Assembly (NCBI RefSeq): GCF_019264345.1
Contig: NZ_JAHVAO010000001.1
Coordinates: forward strand, 248,001-312,000
Source: Marinobacter arenosus
GTDB taxonomy: Bacteria > Pseudomonadota > Gammaproteobacteria > Pseudomonadales > Oleiphilaceae
Reading direction: 5' to 3'
Length of the DNA stretch: 64,000 nucleotides
Shown: positions 44,347 to 53,778 of the stretch, one piece after another
How the letters are laid out: the number at the start of each line of letters is the position of its first letter
Numbering within the stretch: the stretch's first letter is position 1
Notes under the pieces: generated by a model
Databases searched by the model: none
What the model saw: only the letters and a program-made list of their open reading frames with translations
What the model was told of the DNA's origin: nothing
Translations under genes and position numbers: made by a program

Positions 44347-44454
44347 CCGTTTGTTCCCTTGTTAGTGGTTAATGTCGCCATTCTAGAGGGTCGGGGAGCG
44401 AATGCGCTGTCGCTTGGCGACATTCCGGATGTCATTTGCCGCCAGCGGGAAAGG

Positions 44455-45117
44455 TCAGGGTCTGAGTGAATCGATCAATCGGTCGTTGAGTTCCTGCCAT
44501 CTGGAAAGCTTCTGAGCTTCCCCGATCCGTTTCCGCTCGCCACCTGTATTGTTCAGCCAGAGGCCTTCACCGTTGAAACTGTAAACCGGTTCAAGATCAG
44601 TGCGTTGGGATGCAGGTTTAATCTCGTTTATAAGGTTGTCCAGAATGAGAGGGTCGGCATCCGGCTCCGGGTACCAGGCAAGCACCATGTGAGCCTGGTT
44701 CAAGTCCAGGGCCTTTACGTAAACCACTCGCATCTGATCGTCAGGGACCCCCATGGATTTCAGGGTAAGGTATTTGGCGATGGAGAAATCCTCACAATCG
44801 CCGGCATTTGTGGTGAGAAACTCAACAGGCGTGGCCCAGTAGTCCTCTTCGCCCCAGTGCTCTATGTCACTGACAAACCGTACCCGATTGAAAAACCGGT
44901 TCACGAGCTGGAGCTGGCGGTCAACGGGTGCGTTGGCCGCGAGGGTATGGAGCCGTTGCCAGTTCTCCAGGCGCTCGTGAGCTTCCGAGCCGAACTCTTC
45001 CTGAACGTAGGTCATCAGCCGGCTGCTGAGTTCCAGGGCGCCGAAAACCGCAGTAGCCAGAAGGAGTGCAGGCATTATAGTGGTTCGACGCCGGAACGCT
45101 GAAGCCGCCGTAACCAT
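44455..45117 (-). CDS. LapG-like bacterial transglutaminase-like cysteine protease
   Basis: A 220-residue periplasmic protease. An N-terminal helix (IMPALLLATAVFGALELSS) serves as signal or anchor; the catalytic triad is Cys108 (NAGDCEDFS), His143 (QAHMVLA) and Asp160 (LILDN), as in the BTLCP/LapG family. Pseudomonas LapG cleaves the large adhesin LapA at a double-alanine site, releasing it from the surface, under c-di-GMP control through LapD. No lapD or lapA gene is in the window. It lies 8 bp after gspC on the same strand, where gspD would be expected. Confidence 0.85.
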   Translation of the reverse strand: MVTAASAFRRRTTIMPALLLATAVFGALELSSRLMTYVQEEFGSEAHERLENWQRLHTLAANAPVDRQLQLVNRFFNRVRFVSDIEHWGEEDYWATPVEFLTTNAGDCEDFSIAKYLTLKSMGVPDDQMRVVYVKALDLNQAHMVLAWYPEPDADPLILDNLINEIKPASQRTDLEPVYSFNGEGLWLNNTGGERKRIGEAQKLSRWQELNDRLIDSLRP

Positions 45118-45125
45118 GTCGGGCC

Positions 45126-45779
45126 TCAGTTACTGTTGTTCCGGAGGCGTTCCCTGAGCTGCTCAAGGCGCCGGCGAATTTCCTCTCTGCGCTGTTCATC
45201 GTTTGCGACCGGTGAGGACTGTTGGGCGGGAGAGGACGACCGTGAAACCGGGGTCGACTGCGGGTCCTCCTCTTGATCGCTTGCTGCGAACGACATGCCC
45301 GACCGATCCTCATTTTCCGGGAAGAAGAGGTTTTCGAGCTTGCCACCCCTCTCTATGACGACTCGGTTGGGGTGCACGGAACGAAGGGTGGCATTGCCCG
45401 GTAATTCGTCACCCACGGGGTAGGCTTCGGTGTTGCCTTTCTGGTCCTCAATAAGTGCGCTGCCGGGAAATTCACCGTCTGCGGCAAGAACCCCCCTCAG
45501 GTAAAGGCGCAGGTTGGTTTCCGGCAGGTTCTCGGTTTCCTCCGGTTGCGCAGCGCCATCCTCGCCGGCAATGCCGAACAGGGTTAACGAGGCCAGATCA
45601 ATCTCCGGTGGCTCACCCGTTGCCGACGCATCCCGGGTGATCGGTTGGGTGTCGCTCAGGACGGCGGGCTGGTTTTTGGTCAACACGAAACTATAGATCT
45701 GCCAGGCTGTCACACCCACCATGGCCGCGCCCGCGACGAGGGCGAGAAGTAGGGGAAGCCGTTCATTGTATAAGGGCAT
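45126..45779 (-). CDS. gspC: GspC type II secretion inner-membrane protein
   Basis: A 217-residue protein with an N-terminal helix (LPLLLALVAGAAMVGVTAWQIYSFVL) and an HR domain (LRLYLRGVLAADGEFPGSALIEDQKGNTEAYPVGDEL, in outline) that docks the secretin. The tail is Gln/Arg/Glu-rich and likely a coiled coil in place of a PDZ domain, as in XcpP-like GspC proteins. It is divergently transcribed from gspE and the rest of the operon, as xcpP is from xcpR. No gspD follows it. Confidence 0.88.
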   Translation of the reverse strand: MPLYNERLPLLLALVAGAAMVGVTAWQIYSFVLTKNQPAVLSDTQPITRDASATGEPPEIDLASLTLFGIAGEDGAAQPEETENLPETNLRLYLRGVLAADGEFPGSALIEDQKGNTEAYPVGDELPGNATLRSVHPNRVVIERGGKLENLFFPENEDRSGMSFAASDQEEDPQSTPVSRSSSPAQQSSPVANDEQRREEIRRRLEQLRERLRNNSN

Positions 45780-45943
45780 TGATCATCCTGGATGCTATGG
45801 GTGGGCGGCGAAAAAGCCCACAGGTTATCAGACGGCAATGTTTTATTGGCAGTATAGTGTATAGAGTTATTCAGCGGGTCCATATCCTGTGGTAGCCTTT
45901 CTGAATTGATTGAATCAAAAAGAATTTCAGGACGGGGAAGACC
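45780..45943. promoter_or_regulatory. Divergent gspC/gspE intergenic region
   Basis: 164 bp, A/T-richer than the flanks, containing TATAGT and TATACT-like hexamers on both strands near 45852-45872. These are plausible overlapping -10 elements for the two divergent secretion units, but no full -35/-10 pair is clear on either strand. Confidence 0.4.
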
Positions 45944-47452
45944 TTGACTACAGAATCCGAATTTCAGCAGCAGGATGCTCCGCTGGGCCGTCTTCCTTTC
46001 ACGTTCGCCAAACGCAACGGCGTGATACTGACACGCTCTGACGATGGCGATCCAATCATACTGATTCGGCCCGGAGCCTCTCATTCGGCGCTCGCTGAAG
46101 CCAACCGGGTGAGCGGTGGCCGTGCGAAATTTTCCACCATCGATCCAGACCGGTTTGATCACGCGTTGAATGCCGCCTACCAGAACGATTCTGCGGAAGC
46201 CATGCAGATGGTAGAAGGCATCGGTGATGATATGGATTTGGCGTCGCTGGCGGATTCCGTACCGGAAACCGAGGATCTGCTTGAGCAAGAAGACGACGCG
46301 CCAATCATCCGCCTGATTAATGCGATTCTGACGGAAGCGGTCAAAACCAGCGCCTCGGATGTCCATATCGAAACCTATGAGAAGCGATTGGTCGTCCGGT
46401 TCCGGGTCGACGGGGTTCTGAGAGAGGTGGTTCAGCCCAAGCGCGCGCTCGCGCCGCTGCTGGTGTCGCGGATCAAAGTGATGGCCAAGCTCGACATCGC
46501 CGAAAAGCGGGTGCCCCAGGACGGTCGTATTGCGTTGCGCGTGGCCGGTCGGGAAGTGGATATCCGGGTCTCAACAATGCCGTCCTCTAGTGGCGAGCGC
46601 GTCGTATTGCGTCTGCTGGACAAGCAGGCGGGTGCGATTCGTCTGGAATCGCTGGGCATGTCGGACGATGACCTGAAGGTACTTCGGAAGCTGATTTACC
46701 GTCCTTATGGCATCCTTCTGGTGACGGGGCCGACCGGTTCCGGTAAATCAACCACACTCTATGCCTCGCTGCAGGAAATCAACGACCGCAGCCGTAATAT
46801 CCTGACCGTTGAGGACCCGATCGAGTACAACCTTCCGGGGATTGGTCAGACCCAGGTCAATCCCAAGGTCGATATGACCTTCGCCCGGGGATTGCGGGCC
46901 ATTCTTCGCCAGGATCCCGATGTGGTTATGATCGGTGAGATCCGGGACCTTGAAACCGCAGAAATTGCTGTCCAGGCGAGTCTGACCGGTCACCTCGTGT
47001 TGTCCACTTTGCACACCAATACCGCTGTCGGTGCGATAACGCGCTTGATGGATATGGGCATTGAGCCATTCCTGATTTCGTCGAGCCTGGTGGGCATCGT
47101 CGCCCAGCGCCTGGTCCGGGTATTGTGCAAGGAATGCCGGGAGCCTTATACCCCGACGGAGGAACATTGCGAGTTCCTTCAGCTTGATCCGGCCATGCCC
47201 CCCACCATCTACCGTGCCAAAGGTTGCGAGCACTGCAACGACCTGGGCTACCGCGGCCGAATCGGTATCTATGAGGTGGTGGAAATCAACGACGAGATCA
47301 GCGCACTGATCCATAAGCGGGCGGGCGAACTCGATCTGGAGCGCGAAGCCCGCCGGCGTGGTCCGAGCATCCACGCGGATGGTGTGCAGAAGATACTGGA
47401 TGGCGTGACCAGCGTGGAAGAGGTTCTGCGCGTCACCCATCGGAGTCCCTGA
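45944..47452 (+). CDS. gspE: GspE type II secretion ATPase
   Basis: A 502-residue cytoplasmic ATPase that drives pseudopilus growth. It has the N-terminal domain, Walker A (GPTGSGKST, about residues 262-270), Asp and His boxes ([17 protein letters not shown]) and the four-cysteine zinc motif ([20 protein letters not shown]) typical of GspE/XcpR. The start is TTG at 45944. It heads gspEFGHIJKLM with 3-bp to overlapping gaps between genes. Confidence 0.95.
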   Translation: MTTESEFQQQDAPLGRLPFTFAKRNGVILTRSDDGDPIILIRPGASHSALAEANRVSGGRAKFSTIDPDRFDHALNAAYQNDSAEAMQMVEGIGDDMDLASLADSVPETEDLLEQEDDAPIIRLINAILTEAVKTSASDVHIETYEKRLVVRFRVDGVLREVVQPKRALAPLLVSRIKVMAKLDIAEKRVPQDGRIALRVAGREVDIRVSTMPSSSGERVVLRLLDKQAGAIRLESLGMSDDDLKVLRKLIYRPYGILLVTGPTGSGKSTTLYASLQEINDRSRNILTVEDPIEYNLPGIGQTQVNPKVDMTFARGLRAILRQDPDVVMIGEIRDLETAEIAVQASLTGHLVLSTLHTNTAVGAITRLMDMGIEPFLISSSLVGIVAQRLVRVLCKECREPYTPTEEHCEFLQLDPAMPPTIYRAKGCEHCNDLGYRGRIGIYEVVEINDEISALIHKRAGELDLEREARRRGPSIHADGVQKILDGVTSVEEVLRVTHRSP

Positions 47453-47455
47453 TCC

Positions 47456-48667
47456 ATGCCGGCATACGATTACAAAGCGCTTGATGCCCGGGGCAAACAG
47501 AAACACGGGGTAATGGAGGCAGACGCGCCTCGCGCTGTGCGTCAACAGCTTCGGGAAAAGGGCATGACGCCGCTTGCCGTTGAGCCTTCAACGGAGAAAC
47601 AGGCGCGTTCCAACCCGCTCAGCAGTCGTGGCTCTCTGGCTGCAGCCGATCTGGCGCTGGTCACCCGGCAACTCTCGACGCTGATTCAGTCAGGCATTCC
47701 CGTGGAACAGGCGCTGTCTGCGGCGGCCCAGCAATCCTCAAAGCCCAGGATCCGCAGCATGCTGATCGCAATTCGGGCAAAGGTCATGGAAGGGTACACC
47801 CTGGCGGACAGTCTCGGGGAATTCCCGAGAGCGTTTCCCCGTCTGTACCGGTCCACTGTGTCGGCCGGCGAGCACGCGGGTCACCTTGATCTGGTGCTTA
47901 ACAGGTTGGCGGATTACACCGAAAGCCGGCAGGAAGCGCGCCAGAAAATTCAGTTGGCCGCCATCTACCCGATCATTCTCAGTGTGGTCGCCATTTCCAT
48001 CGTTGTGTTTCTGCTTACGTACGTCGTCCCGGACATCATCGAAGTGTTCGTTAAGCAGGGGCAGCAGCTTCCCGCACTCACGACAGCCATGTTGACGGTC
48101 TCGGAATTTCTCGCGGATTACGGTGTCTACCTTCTGATTCTCCTGATTGGCGCGGTGGTCGCGTTTCGAATCGCCCTGAGCAAGCCGGGTTTCCGGATGC
48201 GTTTTCACAAGCGGCTTTTGCATCTGCCCCTGGTGGCCGGAATGGTCCGGGGCGTGAGTACAGCCCGTTACGCCAGTACGCTCAGCATCCTGACAACCAG
48301 TGGCGTCCCCCTGGTGGAAGCCATGCGGATTGCCGGGGAGGTATTATCGAACGATTTCCTGCGCAGTGAATTGCGGGTTGCTGCCCGGAAGGTCAGTGAG
48401 GGGGGATCCTTGCACCGGTCCCTTGATCAGACCGGATATTTCCCGCCCATGATGCTGCACATGATTGCCAGTGGCGAGGCCAGCGGAGAATTGGACAGCA
48501 TGCTGGAACGGACCGCCCGCATGCAGGAAAACACGCTTCAGTCCAAGATTGCCGCCATCGTCGGCCTGTTTGAACCGATGATGTTGCTCATCATGGGGGT
48601 GGTGGTGCTGATTATTGTGCTGGCCATCATGCTGCCTATTCTGAACATGAGTAACCTGGTGGGTTAA
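47456..48667 (+). CDS. gspF: GspF type II secretion inner-membrane platform protein
   Basis: A 403-residue protein with two T2SF domains and three membrane helices, including the central pair near residues 175-195 and 225-245 and the C-terminal helix (MGVVVLIIVLAIMLPIL). Each T2SF domain ends in a helix with the MIASGEASGELDSML motif (second copy near residue 340). It is the platform through which GspE acts. Confidence 0.95.
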   Translation: MPAYDYKALDARGKQKHGVMEADAPRAVRQQLREKGMTPLAVEPSTEKQARSNPLSSRGSLAAADLALVTRQLSTLIQSGIPVEQALSAAAQQSSKPRIRSMLIAIRAKVMEGYTLADSLGEFPRAFPRLYRSTVSAGEHAGHLDLVLNRLADYTESRQEARQKIQLAAIYPIILSVVAISIVVFLLTYVVPDIIEVFVKQGQQLPALTTAMLTVSEFLADYGVYLLILLIGAVVAFRIALSKPGFRMRFHKRLLHLPLVAGMVRGVSTARYASTLSILTTSGVPLVEAMRIAGEVLSNDFLRSELRVAARKVSEGGSLHRSLDQTGYFPPMMLHMIASGEASGELDSMLERTARMQENTLQSKIAAIVGLFEPMMLLIMGVVVLIIVLAIMLPILNMSNLVG

Positions 48668-48710
48668 GCCTGCCGGCGACCAGGAACCTGATAATGCAAA
48701 AAGGGATTTC

Positions 48711-49184
48711 ATGCCAATGACGAGTGAGACTATGACGATTCCAAACCTGAAAATTCGCGCACACAACCGCGGCTTCACCCTGATCGAAATCATGGTGGTC
48801 ATGGTAATCCTTGGCCTGCTGGTGGCCATCGTTGCCCCGAATATCATGGGCCGAAGTGACCAGGCAAAGGTGACCGTCGCGGAAACCCAGCTTAGCAACA
48901 TTGCCAACGCGCTTGACCTGTATCGCCTCGATAACAGCCAGTATCCCTCCACCCAGCAAGGCCTGGAAGCCCTGGTGAGCAAGCCCAGCGGCAGCCCCGA
49001 GCCCAAGAACTGGAATCCCGACGGCTATCTCAAGAGCGTTCCTGAAGATCCCTGGGGCACTGAGTACCAGTACGTGAGCCCGGGCACCGAAGGGCCCTAC
49101 GACCTCTACTCCTATGGCGCAGATGGCCAGGAAGGCGGAGAGGGTGATGCGGCTGACATCAGTGCCTGGAATACCAAGGACTAA
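48711..49184 (+). CDS. gspG: GspG major pseudopilin
   Basis: A 157-residue pseudopilin with a basic leader ending NRG/FTLIEIMVV, a class III signal cleaved by PilD, then the conserved GspG domain (DQAKVTVAETQLSNIANALDLYRLDNSQYPSTQQGLEALV in outline, with the Asp residues that bind calcium near DPWGTEYQY). The start is taken at 48711; an ATG at 48732 is also possible. It is the main subunit of the T2SS pseudopilus. Confidence 0.94.
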   Translation: MPMTSETMTIPNLKIRAHNRGFTLIEIMVVMVILGLLVAIVAPNIMGRSDQAKVTVAETQLSNIANALDLYRLDNSQYPSTQQGLEALVSKPSGSPEPKNWNPDGYLKSVPEDPWGTEYQYVSPGTEGPYDLYSYGADGQEGGEGDAADISAWNTKD

Positions 49185-49190
49185 ATCATT

Positions 49191-49721
49191 GTGCGCTCCA
49201 GGACCCAGCAGACCGGTTTCACACTACTCGAAATACTGGTTGTCCTGATCATCGTCGGGCTGCTGGCCTCCCTGGCCGTGTTTACCATGGGAGGCAGCTC
49301 CCAGCAGCGCCAACTTACGAACGAGGTTCGAGATCTTTATCTTTTGATGCAGACGGCGTCCGAGCAAGCGGTCGTCAATAACCTCGAATTGGGGTTGTTG
49401 GTGGAACCCGACAGCTACCAGTTTGTTGCCTATCAAGACCAGACCGGTGACTGGAAAGCCTCCGGTGAGCGCCTGTTTCGAGAGAGAACCCTGCCCGAAT
49501 GGCTCGTGGTTACAGAGTTCATTGAGAATGACGCCCCCAGGCTGGCCTCGGCAGAGGACGAACTGAGACCGGATGTGGTCTTCTTTTCCAGTGGTGAGAC
49601 CACCCCGTTTGAACTCGAATTCACGATCGGAAAAAGCAGCGATTACATGCACGTGCTGGCCTCTGACGGTGTGTCTCCTCTTGAATGGCGACAGCCGGGT
49701 GACGAAGAGGCCGAGCCGTGA
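49191..49721 (+). CDS. gspH: GspH minor pseudopilin
   Basis: A 176-residue minor pseudopilin with GTG start. The processing site is TGFTLLEILVV, preceded by a basic leader, followed by a globular domain with the family's ExxT-like segments. It overlaps gspI by 4 bp. GspH sits near the tip of the pseudopilus. Confidence 0.9.
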   Translation: MRSRTQQTGFTLLEILVVLIIVGLLASLAVFTMGGSSQQRQLTNEVRDLYLLMQTASEQAVVNNLELGLLVEPDSYQFVAYQDQTGDWKASGERLFRERTLPEWLVVTEFIENDAPRLASAEDELRPDVVFFSSGETTPFELEFTIGKSSDYMHVLASDGVSPLEWRQPGDEEAEP

Positions 49722-50092
49722 GGTATCAGAAGGGCTTTACGCTGATCGAGGTTCTGGTGGCCTTGCTGGTTTTCGGGCTTATTGCCACTGCCGCGGCGGA
49801 AGTGGGCAGTCAATACATCTCCAGTTACGAGCGAATCCGGGATAAAACCCTGGCGGGTTGGCTCGCGGATAACCGCATCAATGAACTCCGTCTCGAGGAA
49901 AACCTGCCGGGCATTTCTGAAAATTCCCGTGACATGGATTACGGACCCTACCGCTGGCAGGTGACAACAAAGGTCCTTGCAACAGAAGAGCCCACGATGA
50001 GACGGGTAGAGGTGACGGTAGCCCGGTATCGTGACGAAGGAACCGAACCGGCACCAATACATACGTTGTCGGCTTTCCTGGGGCAGAACTGA
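49718..50092 (+). CDS. gspI: GspI minor pseudopilin
   Basis: A 124-residue minor pseudopilin with GTG start. The leader is short (MRYQKG) and the site is G/FTLIEVLVA; the following domain contains the GspI-type W-rich region (GWLADNRINELRLEENLP). GspI starts tip assembly with GspJ and GspK. It ends one base into the gspJ start codon. Confidence 0.91.
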   Translation: MRYQKGFTLIEVLVALLVFGLIATAAAEVGSQYISSYERIRDKTLAGWLADNRINELRLEENLPGISENSRDMDYGPYRWQVTTKVLATEEPTMRRVEVTVARYRDEGTEPAPIHTLSAFLGQN

Positions 50093-50871
50093 TGATGCCA
50101 GCGACTGTTCAACCGAGGTATCAGCAGGGTTTCACACTGCTTGAGGTCCTTATCGCCGTCACCATCACCGCGGTGATTGGCCTCGGTGTCTGGCAGGTCA
50201 TCAGTGGCGTTGTCACATCACGGGATCGGGTCAACGAGCTGGCGGAGGATTTTGATGGTCTGCAACGAGCCATGCTGCTGCTCGAGCGGGATATCACCCA
50301 GATCGTCAATCGATCCGCCCGGGACATCTACGGCGACTACAAGGCCGCGTTAACGAATCGCGAAGAAGACTTTGCGTTGGTGCTGACCCGCCAGGGCTGG
50401 CGCAATCCCCTGGGCACTCGCCGAAGTGGATTGCAGCGCGTGGCCTGGGAGTTTACCGGCGACGAACTTCGCCGTCGCTACTGGCCAATGGTGGATCAGG
50501 GTCAGGAAGATGACAGCCGGGATGTGCTGCTGCTCGAAGAGGTTTTGGCCTTTGAGGTACGTTTTCTGAACGATGAGCGGAGCTGGCAACCGGAGTGGCC
50601 GACGGACGAGATGATGGCGGGAATCAATCCGGGCAGCCGACCAGAGACCCCGCTACCTATGGGCATTGAGATAACGCTCGAGCATGAGCGGTTTGGGGAG
50701 CTGGTGCGGACCTTTGTTCTGCCGGACTTTGACCGCGAGGAAGCGCAAGGCGTCGTTAACCAGGCGAACCAGGCCGTTACCGAAACGGATACCGATACCG
50801 ATACCGAGGCCGAGGCCGAGGAAGAACCGACGGATACCACGGATCCCGCGGCTCAGGGGCAGGGAGGCTGA
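50092..50871 (+). CDS. gspJ: GspJ minor pseudopilin with acidic repeat tail
   Basis: A 259-residue minor pseudopilin with site G/FTLLEVLIA and the GspJ domain (MLLLERDITQIVNR, LLEEVLAFEVRFLND). The last 30 residues are an acidic Thr/Asp/Glu tail built from hexanucleotide repeats (50788-50823). GspJ normally lacks such a tail. The next gene, gspK, begins one base before the gspJ stop ends. Confidence 0.9.
   Translation: MMPATVQPRYQQGFTLLEVLIAVTITAVIGLGVWQVISGVVTSRDRVNELAEDFDGLQRAMLLLERDITQIVNRSARDIYGDYKAALTNREEDFALVLTRQGWRNPLGTRRSGLQRVAWEFTGDELRRRYWPMVDQGQEDDSRDVLLLEEVLAFEVRFLNDERSWQPEWPTDEMMAGINPGSRPETPLPMGIEITLEHERFGELVRTFVLPDFDREEAQGVVNQANQAVTETDTDTDTEAEAEEEPTDTTDPAAQGQGG
50788..50823 (+). 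repeat. Hexanucleotide tandem repeat in gspJ
   Basis: Three GATACC units (50788-50805) are followed by two GAGGCC and one GAGGAA unit (to 50823), encoding alternating Asp-Thr, then Glu-Ala and Glu-Glu. Unit gain or loss stays in frame because each unit is 6 bp. Confidence 0.85.
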
Positions 50872-51884
50872 TGGTGGCCAGAGTCCGGTTCAAAGGTGCC
50901 AGCCGTGGGCAGCGCGGTGTCGCCCTGATCATGGTGTTGCTGGCGATGGCGCTGGTGGTGATGCTTGCGGCAGGCATGACACAGCAACAAAGCATCCGGG
51001 TGTTCAAAGCTGGGCATTACCTGGCCCAACAGCAGGGAACCAGCATCGCCCTGGGCGCCGAGGCCTTTGCCAGTCAGATCCTGGTCCGGGATTACGAGGA
51101 GGACAAGGAGGCCAACGAAATGGTCGACAGTCTTGATGAATTCTGGGCCATGAATGCGGCGATCCTGCCACTTGATGAAAATGGTGTCGCGGAGGTCCAG
51201 ATTGATGACCTGGGAGGGCGACTCAATCTCAATGACCTGGTGGCTTCCAATGGTCAGGTGAATACGCTTGCGAAGGAGCGGTTCTCCCGTCTCTTCGCGG
51301 CGCTGGAAATTTCTGCTCTGAGCGTGGATACACTCATTGACTGGATCGACGAGAACGACCAGACCATCAGCGCCTACGGCGCAGAAGACGGTCAGTATCT
51401 CTCTGCTGAGCAGGCCTACCGGGCGGGAAACCAGCCATTTGTCAGTGTCACCGAATTGCGTCTGATTGAGGGTATGACGGAAGAGATCTATCAAGCCTTG
51501 CAACCGCACGTCGCAGCACTGCCCGTATCCGGGTTGGGGATCAACGTGAACACCGCCACGGCAGCGGTATTGAGGTCCCTTCATGAAGAGCTGACGGATG
51601 CCGAGGCGGCGGCTATTCTTGAAAAACGGGAAGAGGAGCGTTTCGAAGACCTGCAGGACTTCCTGGCGTTGCCCGAGTTTGCCGGCCTGGGACTCAAATC
51701 GACCGGGCTGAGCCTGCAAACCCGTTTTTTTGAAGTTGTCTCACGGATTACCTACGATAACCGGGTTGTGAACATGGTGGCTACGGTTTTCCGCAATCCG
51801 GAAGGTGAGGTCCGGACGGTTCGAAGGGATACCGGACAGAAGAACAGAATCACCAAAGAGCCTTTCACTATTTCAGAAGGATAA
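50871..51884 (+). CDS. gspK: GspK minor pseudopilin
   Basis: A 337-residue minor pseudopilin, larger than the others as expected. It has the leader site QRG/VALIMVLLAMALVVML and the alpha-helical insertion domain (LNLNDLVASNGQ, ISALSVDTLIDWIDEND), plus a C-terminal helix-hairpin-helix-like segment (INVNTATAAVLRSL). GspK caps the pseudopilus tip with GspI and GspJ. Confidence 0.94.
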   Translation: MVARVRFKGASRGQRGVALIMVLLAMALVVMLAAGMTQQQSIRVFKAGHYLAQQQGTSIALGAEAFASQILVRDYEEDKEANEMVDSLDEFWAMNAAILPLDENGVAEVQIDDLGGRLNLNDLVASNGQVNTLAKERFSRLFAALEISALSVDTLIDWIDENDQTISAYGAEDGQYLSAEQAYRAGNQPFVSVTELRLIEGMTEEIYQALQPHVAALPVSGLGINVNTATAAVLRSLHEELTDAEAAAILEKREEERFEDLQDFLALPEFAGLGLKSTGLSLQTRFFEVVSRITYDNRVVNMVATVFRNPEGEVRTVRRDTGQKNRITKEPFTISEG

Positions 51885-51886
51885 CC

Positions 51887-53191
51887 ATGTCTTTTCGCCT
51901 TTATGTGCGGCCAGTGCCTCCGTTAGCGGATCCGGAAGTCAATCCCGAGGCACAGTTGTTTAACTGGGTATTGCACGATGCCAGTGGGGATACTCAGGCA
52001 CGTGGGACTGGCGATACCCAGGTCGAGATCGAGCAGACGCTTGGCCAGAATGCGCTCGACAATGTCCTGCTGATCGGTCTGATCCCGGGTGATGAGGCGT
52101 TGTTCTGCATCGCCGATATACCGGCCAAACAGAGCCGCTTTATCAATCAGGCGCTTCCCTATGCGGTGGAAGAGCAGATTGCCCAGGATATCGAAACCGT
52201 TCACCTTGCCCTCGGCCGCCACACCGAAGCAGGATACCGGGTTGCTGCGATAGACGACCACCGGATGGCACAGTGGGTTGCGCTGTTCTCCGGCTGGGAA
52301 CATGCCCGCCTTGATGCCATCTATCCGGACGCTGCATTGCTGCCGTTGACCGAAGGTGGCTGGTCCGTGTGCCTGGACGGTGAAATTGCCCTGATGGTCA
52401 GCGATCGGGGCGAGTGGCTGAGCATGCAGTCCGCCAATCTCGGGATGTTCGCGCATACCCTGGCGGTACCACCCTCTGAAGAAGTGGTTGCGGAAGTGCC
52501 GGTGACGCTCTTTGCCACGGAAGAGGAGTTCGAGTTTCAGCAGTCGGTCGTGGGGGAATTGAAATCCCCGGGCCGGTTGGCCATACACCGGGAAACTCTG
52601 GAGTTAATGCCCCTGGAATTATTGGCGCACGCCCATCACCACCATCTGGCCTATCCGATCAACCTCTGCCAGGGAAATTTTTCCGCCAGGGTCAACAAAG
52701 CAAGCCCGATGAAACCCTGGAAACCGTTGATTGCTGTTGCGGCGGTCTGGTTTGGCATTCAGGTCGCCCTGCAAATCGGAACGGGGTTCTATTACGAAAG
52801 CAAGGCGAAGAACCTGCAGGAACAGGCCATGGTCATCTATCGCGAAGCGTTTCCCGGGGACCGGCGTACCCACGCGGGCAACGTCCGTCGTGTAATAGAA
52901 GGGCAGTTGCGGGTCGCTGGGGCGGATGGGCCTGACCTCGATTTCATCACCCTGATGAAGTACACAGGGCAGGAATACTCGGAGCTGCCTGGTTCCCAGT
53001 CCGTGAGTTTCAATTCGGTCAATTTCAGCCGCTCACGTGGCGAACTGGTGGTTGATGTGAGGGCCGACAGTTACGACCGGCTCAGTACGCTGCGCAATGG
53101 GCTGACGAATCAGGGTCTCGAAGCCCAGATCGGATCGGTTGTTAATGAATCCAGTGGCGCCCGTGGCCGCCTGACGGTTTCCGGAGGTTAA
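51887..53191 (+). CDS. gspL: GspL inner-membrane protein
   Basis: A 434-residue bitopic protein with a cytoplasmic actin-like domain (residues 1-260; QLFNWVLHDASGD, LPYAVEEQIAQDIETVHLAL), a membrane helix near residue 285 (PLIAVAAVWFGIQVALQI) and a periplasmic ferredoxin-like domain. It links GspE to GspM. It begins 2 bp after gspK. Confidence 0.93.
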   Translation: MSFRLYVRPVPPLADPEVNPEAQLFNWVLHDASGDTQARGTGDTQVEIEQTLGQNALDNVLLIGLIPGDEALFCIADIPAKQSRFINQALPYAVEEQIAQDIETVHLALGRHTEAGYRVAAIDDHRMAQWVALFSGWEHARLDAIYPDAALLPLTEGGWSVCLDGEIALMVSDRGEWLSMQSANLGMFAHTLAVPPSEEVVAEVPVTLFATEEEFEFQQSVVGELKSPGRLAIHRETLELMPLELLAHAHHHHLAYPINLCQGNFSARVNKASPMKPWKPLIAVAAVWFGIQVALQIGTGFYYESKAKNLQEQAMVIYREAFPGDRRTHAGNVRRVIEGQLRVAGADGPDLDFITLMKYTGQEYSELPGSQSVSFNSVNFSRSRGELVVDVRADSYDRLSTLRNGLTNQGLEAQIGSVVNESSGARGRLTVSGG

Positions 53192-53194
53192 CGG

Positions 53195-53722
53195 ATGTTC
53201 GAGAAGATCAAGGATCAGCCCGCCGTTGGCAAGTTGATCGCCCAGTACGACCAACTCCCGCGGCGCGACCAGCAGGCGCTGACCGTCCTGGCCATCGCGG
53301 TGTTGGTGGGAATACTGTATTTCGGGATCTGGAAACCGGCCTCGGATTTTCACGACAATGCGATTGCCGAACGGCAAAGCGCGGCCGAACTGCTCGCCTG
53401 GATGGAAGCCAACGAAACCACCATCAAGCGGCTTGGTACCGCGGGTGGCCAGACCGGGCAAGGGGCTGCCGACGTCGCCGATGGCCGGGCGCTGATGGCG
53501 TTGGTGACCGGGTCCGCGCGCGAGGCCGGGCTGGCGTTGCAGCGGTTCGAACCCAGTGGCGAAAACGCGATCCGCGTATGGCTCGAGGATGCGCCATTTG
53601 CCGAGGTTGCTGCCTGGTTGGAGAGACTCAACTCCGGCCATGGTGTGATCGTGGATCAGGCCGCGATGGATCGGGCCGATGAACCGGGCCGCGTTTCCGT
53701 GCGTTTAACACTGACAATCTGA
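53195..53722 (+). CDS. gspM: GspM inner-membrane protein
   Basis: A 175-residue bitopic protein with one membrane helix near residue 30 (ALTVLAIAVLVGILYFGIW) and a small periplasmic ferredoxin-like domain. It partners GspL. It is the last gene of the operon here; no gspN or gspD follows. Confidence 0.9.
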   Translation: MFEKIKDQPAVGKLIAQYDQLPRRDQQALTVLAIAVLVGILYFGIWKPASDFHDNAIAERQSAAELLAWMEANETTIKRLGTAGGQTGQGAADVADGRALMALVTGSAREAGLALQRFEPSGENAIRVWLEDAPFAEVAAWLERLNSGHGVIVDQAAMDRADEPGRVSVRLTLTI

Positions 53723-53778
53723 TTCCGTACCACAGTTTCCGGGGCTGTCTCTCCGGATCACCGCAGGAGAGGGTAAGG

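Noticed and set aside
44408..44422. TGTCGC-TTG-GCGACA small hairpin after the LapG-like gene
   Set aside because: Six-base stem with a three-base loop and no T-run; too weak to call a terminator.
45126..53722. Possible complete T2SS operon
   Set aside because: No gspD or gspN frame is present, so the operon is called as gspC plus gspEFGHIJKLM only.
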